Below are positions 14,408-14,533 of a DNA stretch of 14,533 nt, piece after piece; position 1 is the stretch's first letter; every line of letters begins with the position of its first letter. Below the pieces are notes generated by a model, which was given only the letters and a program-made list of their open reading frames with translations, was not told where the DNA came from and did not search any database. Made by a program: the position numbers and the translations under genes. This DNA comes from a bacterium (GTDB lineage Bacteria; Spirochaetota; Spirochaetia; Treponematales; Rectinemataceae), in NCBI GenBank assembly GCA_021813065.1, contig JAKALZ010000011.1, positions 1 to 14,533 on the forward strand, read 5' to 3'.

Positions 14408-14533
14408 GGCAACGGGCTTTTCCACATCAACAGCATCATGCAACCCTGCACATCGACGAAAGCGCCCGTCATCGGTGTCGCGATTACGGCGGTGAGGCCG
14501 GTTCCTGGCTGCGGAACAGGCGCGAGCAGGGAG
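14408..14533 (+). pseudogene. In-frame continuation of the DUF1177 gene past the stop codon, running off the window
   Basis: After the TAA the same frame stays open for all 42 remaining codons and reads GNGLFHINSIMQPCTSTKAP, then VIGVAITAVRPVPGCGTGAS. From memory this matches the C-terminal part of DUF1177 proteins, where the junction is ITP-Tyr-GNGL. A single-base change from TAT or TAC to TAA would explain it. The piece has no start or ribosome-binding site of its own. It is either the broken 3' part of the gene, a read-through product or the result of a sequencing error. Confidence 0.7.

Noticed and set aside
13781..14443. A 220-codon open frame on the - strand
   Set aside because: It is antisense to the DUF1177 gene, which has a strong AGGAGG site and conserved blocks; the antisense product has no recognisable features.
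1..14533. CRISPR arrays, tRNA or rRNA genes, insertion sequences, prophage attachment sites
   Set aside because: I saw no regularly spaced direct repeats of array length, no cloverleaf-like segment, no transposase gene and no terminal repeats flanking a gene.

Overview
The window (about 14.5 kb) looks like chromosomal DNA from a diderm bacterium. The solute-binding protein has a signal-peptidase-I type leader and no lipobox cysteine, which fits a periplasmic protein. There is also an O-antigen or capsule type sugar locus, and Shine-Dalgarno sites are strong (AAGGAGGT, AGGAGG). Most genes are GC-rich (roughly 55-65 % by eye), but the left end is a patchwork and one glycosyltransferase gene is only about 35-38 % GC. 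I cannot name the species. A spirochaete would fit, but that is only an impression.

Region 1 (1-4240, + strand) is a surface-polysaccharide cluster: the 3' part of a capF/fnlB/wbjC-type gene, a capG/fnlC/wbjD-type 2-epimerase, a wbuB-type glycosyltransferase and rmlB (rfbB). The first three keep the classic fnlB-fnlC-wbuB order for making and transferring N-acetyl-L-fucosamine (L-FucNAc). The first pathway enzyme (fnlA/capE) would lie just left of the window. rmlB, with a different base composition, opens a dTDP-6-deoxyhexose branch.

Region 2 (4241-4470) has no gene. It holds four inverted repeats in a row between the two converging gene clusters. One of them looks like the intrinsic terminator of the leftward operon.

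Region 3 (4471-13688, - strand) reads right to left: OmpR-family response regulator, sensor histidine kinase, peptide-binding protein, permease B, permease C, ATPase D, ATPase F, M20 metallopeptidase. This is a complete Dpp/Opp-type peptide importer with its own two-component system at the head and a cytoplasmic peptidase/deacylase at the tail. Upstream of the binding-protein gene there are three tandem 11-bp repeats, a candidate operator for the response regulator. A 12-bp GC-rich hairpin with a GAAA loop sits between the binding-protein and permease genes.

Region 4 (13751-14533, + strand) is a divergent gene of the DUF1177 family. It is interrupted by an in-frame TAA at 14405-14407, and the family-like reading frame continues past it to the window edge. 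The regulated peptide importer, M20 enzyme and divergent DUF1177 gene together look like one peptide-acquisition module of unknown substrate; this grouping is inference.
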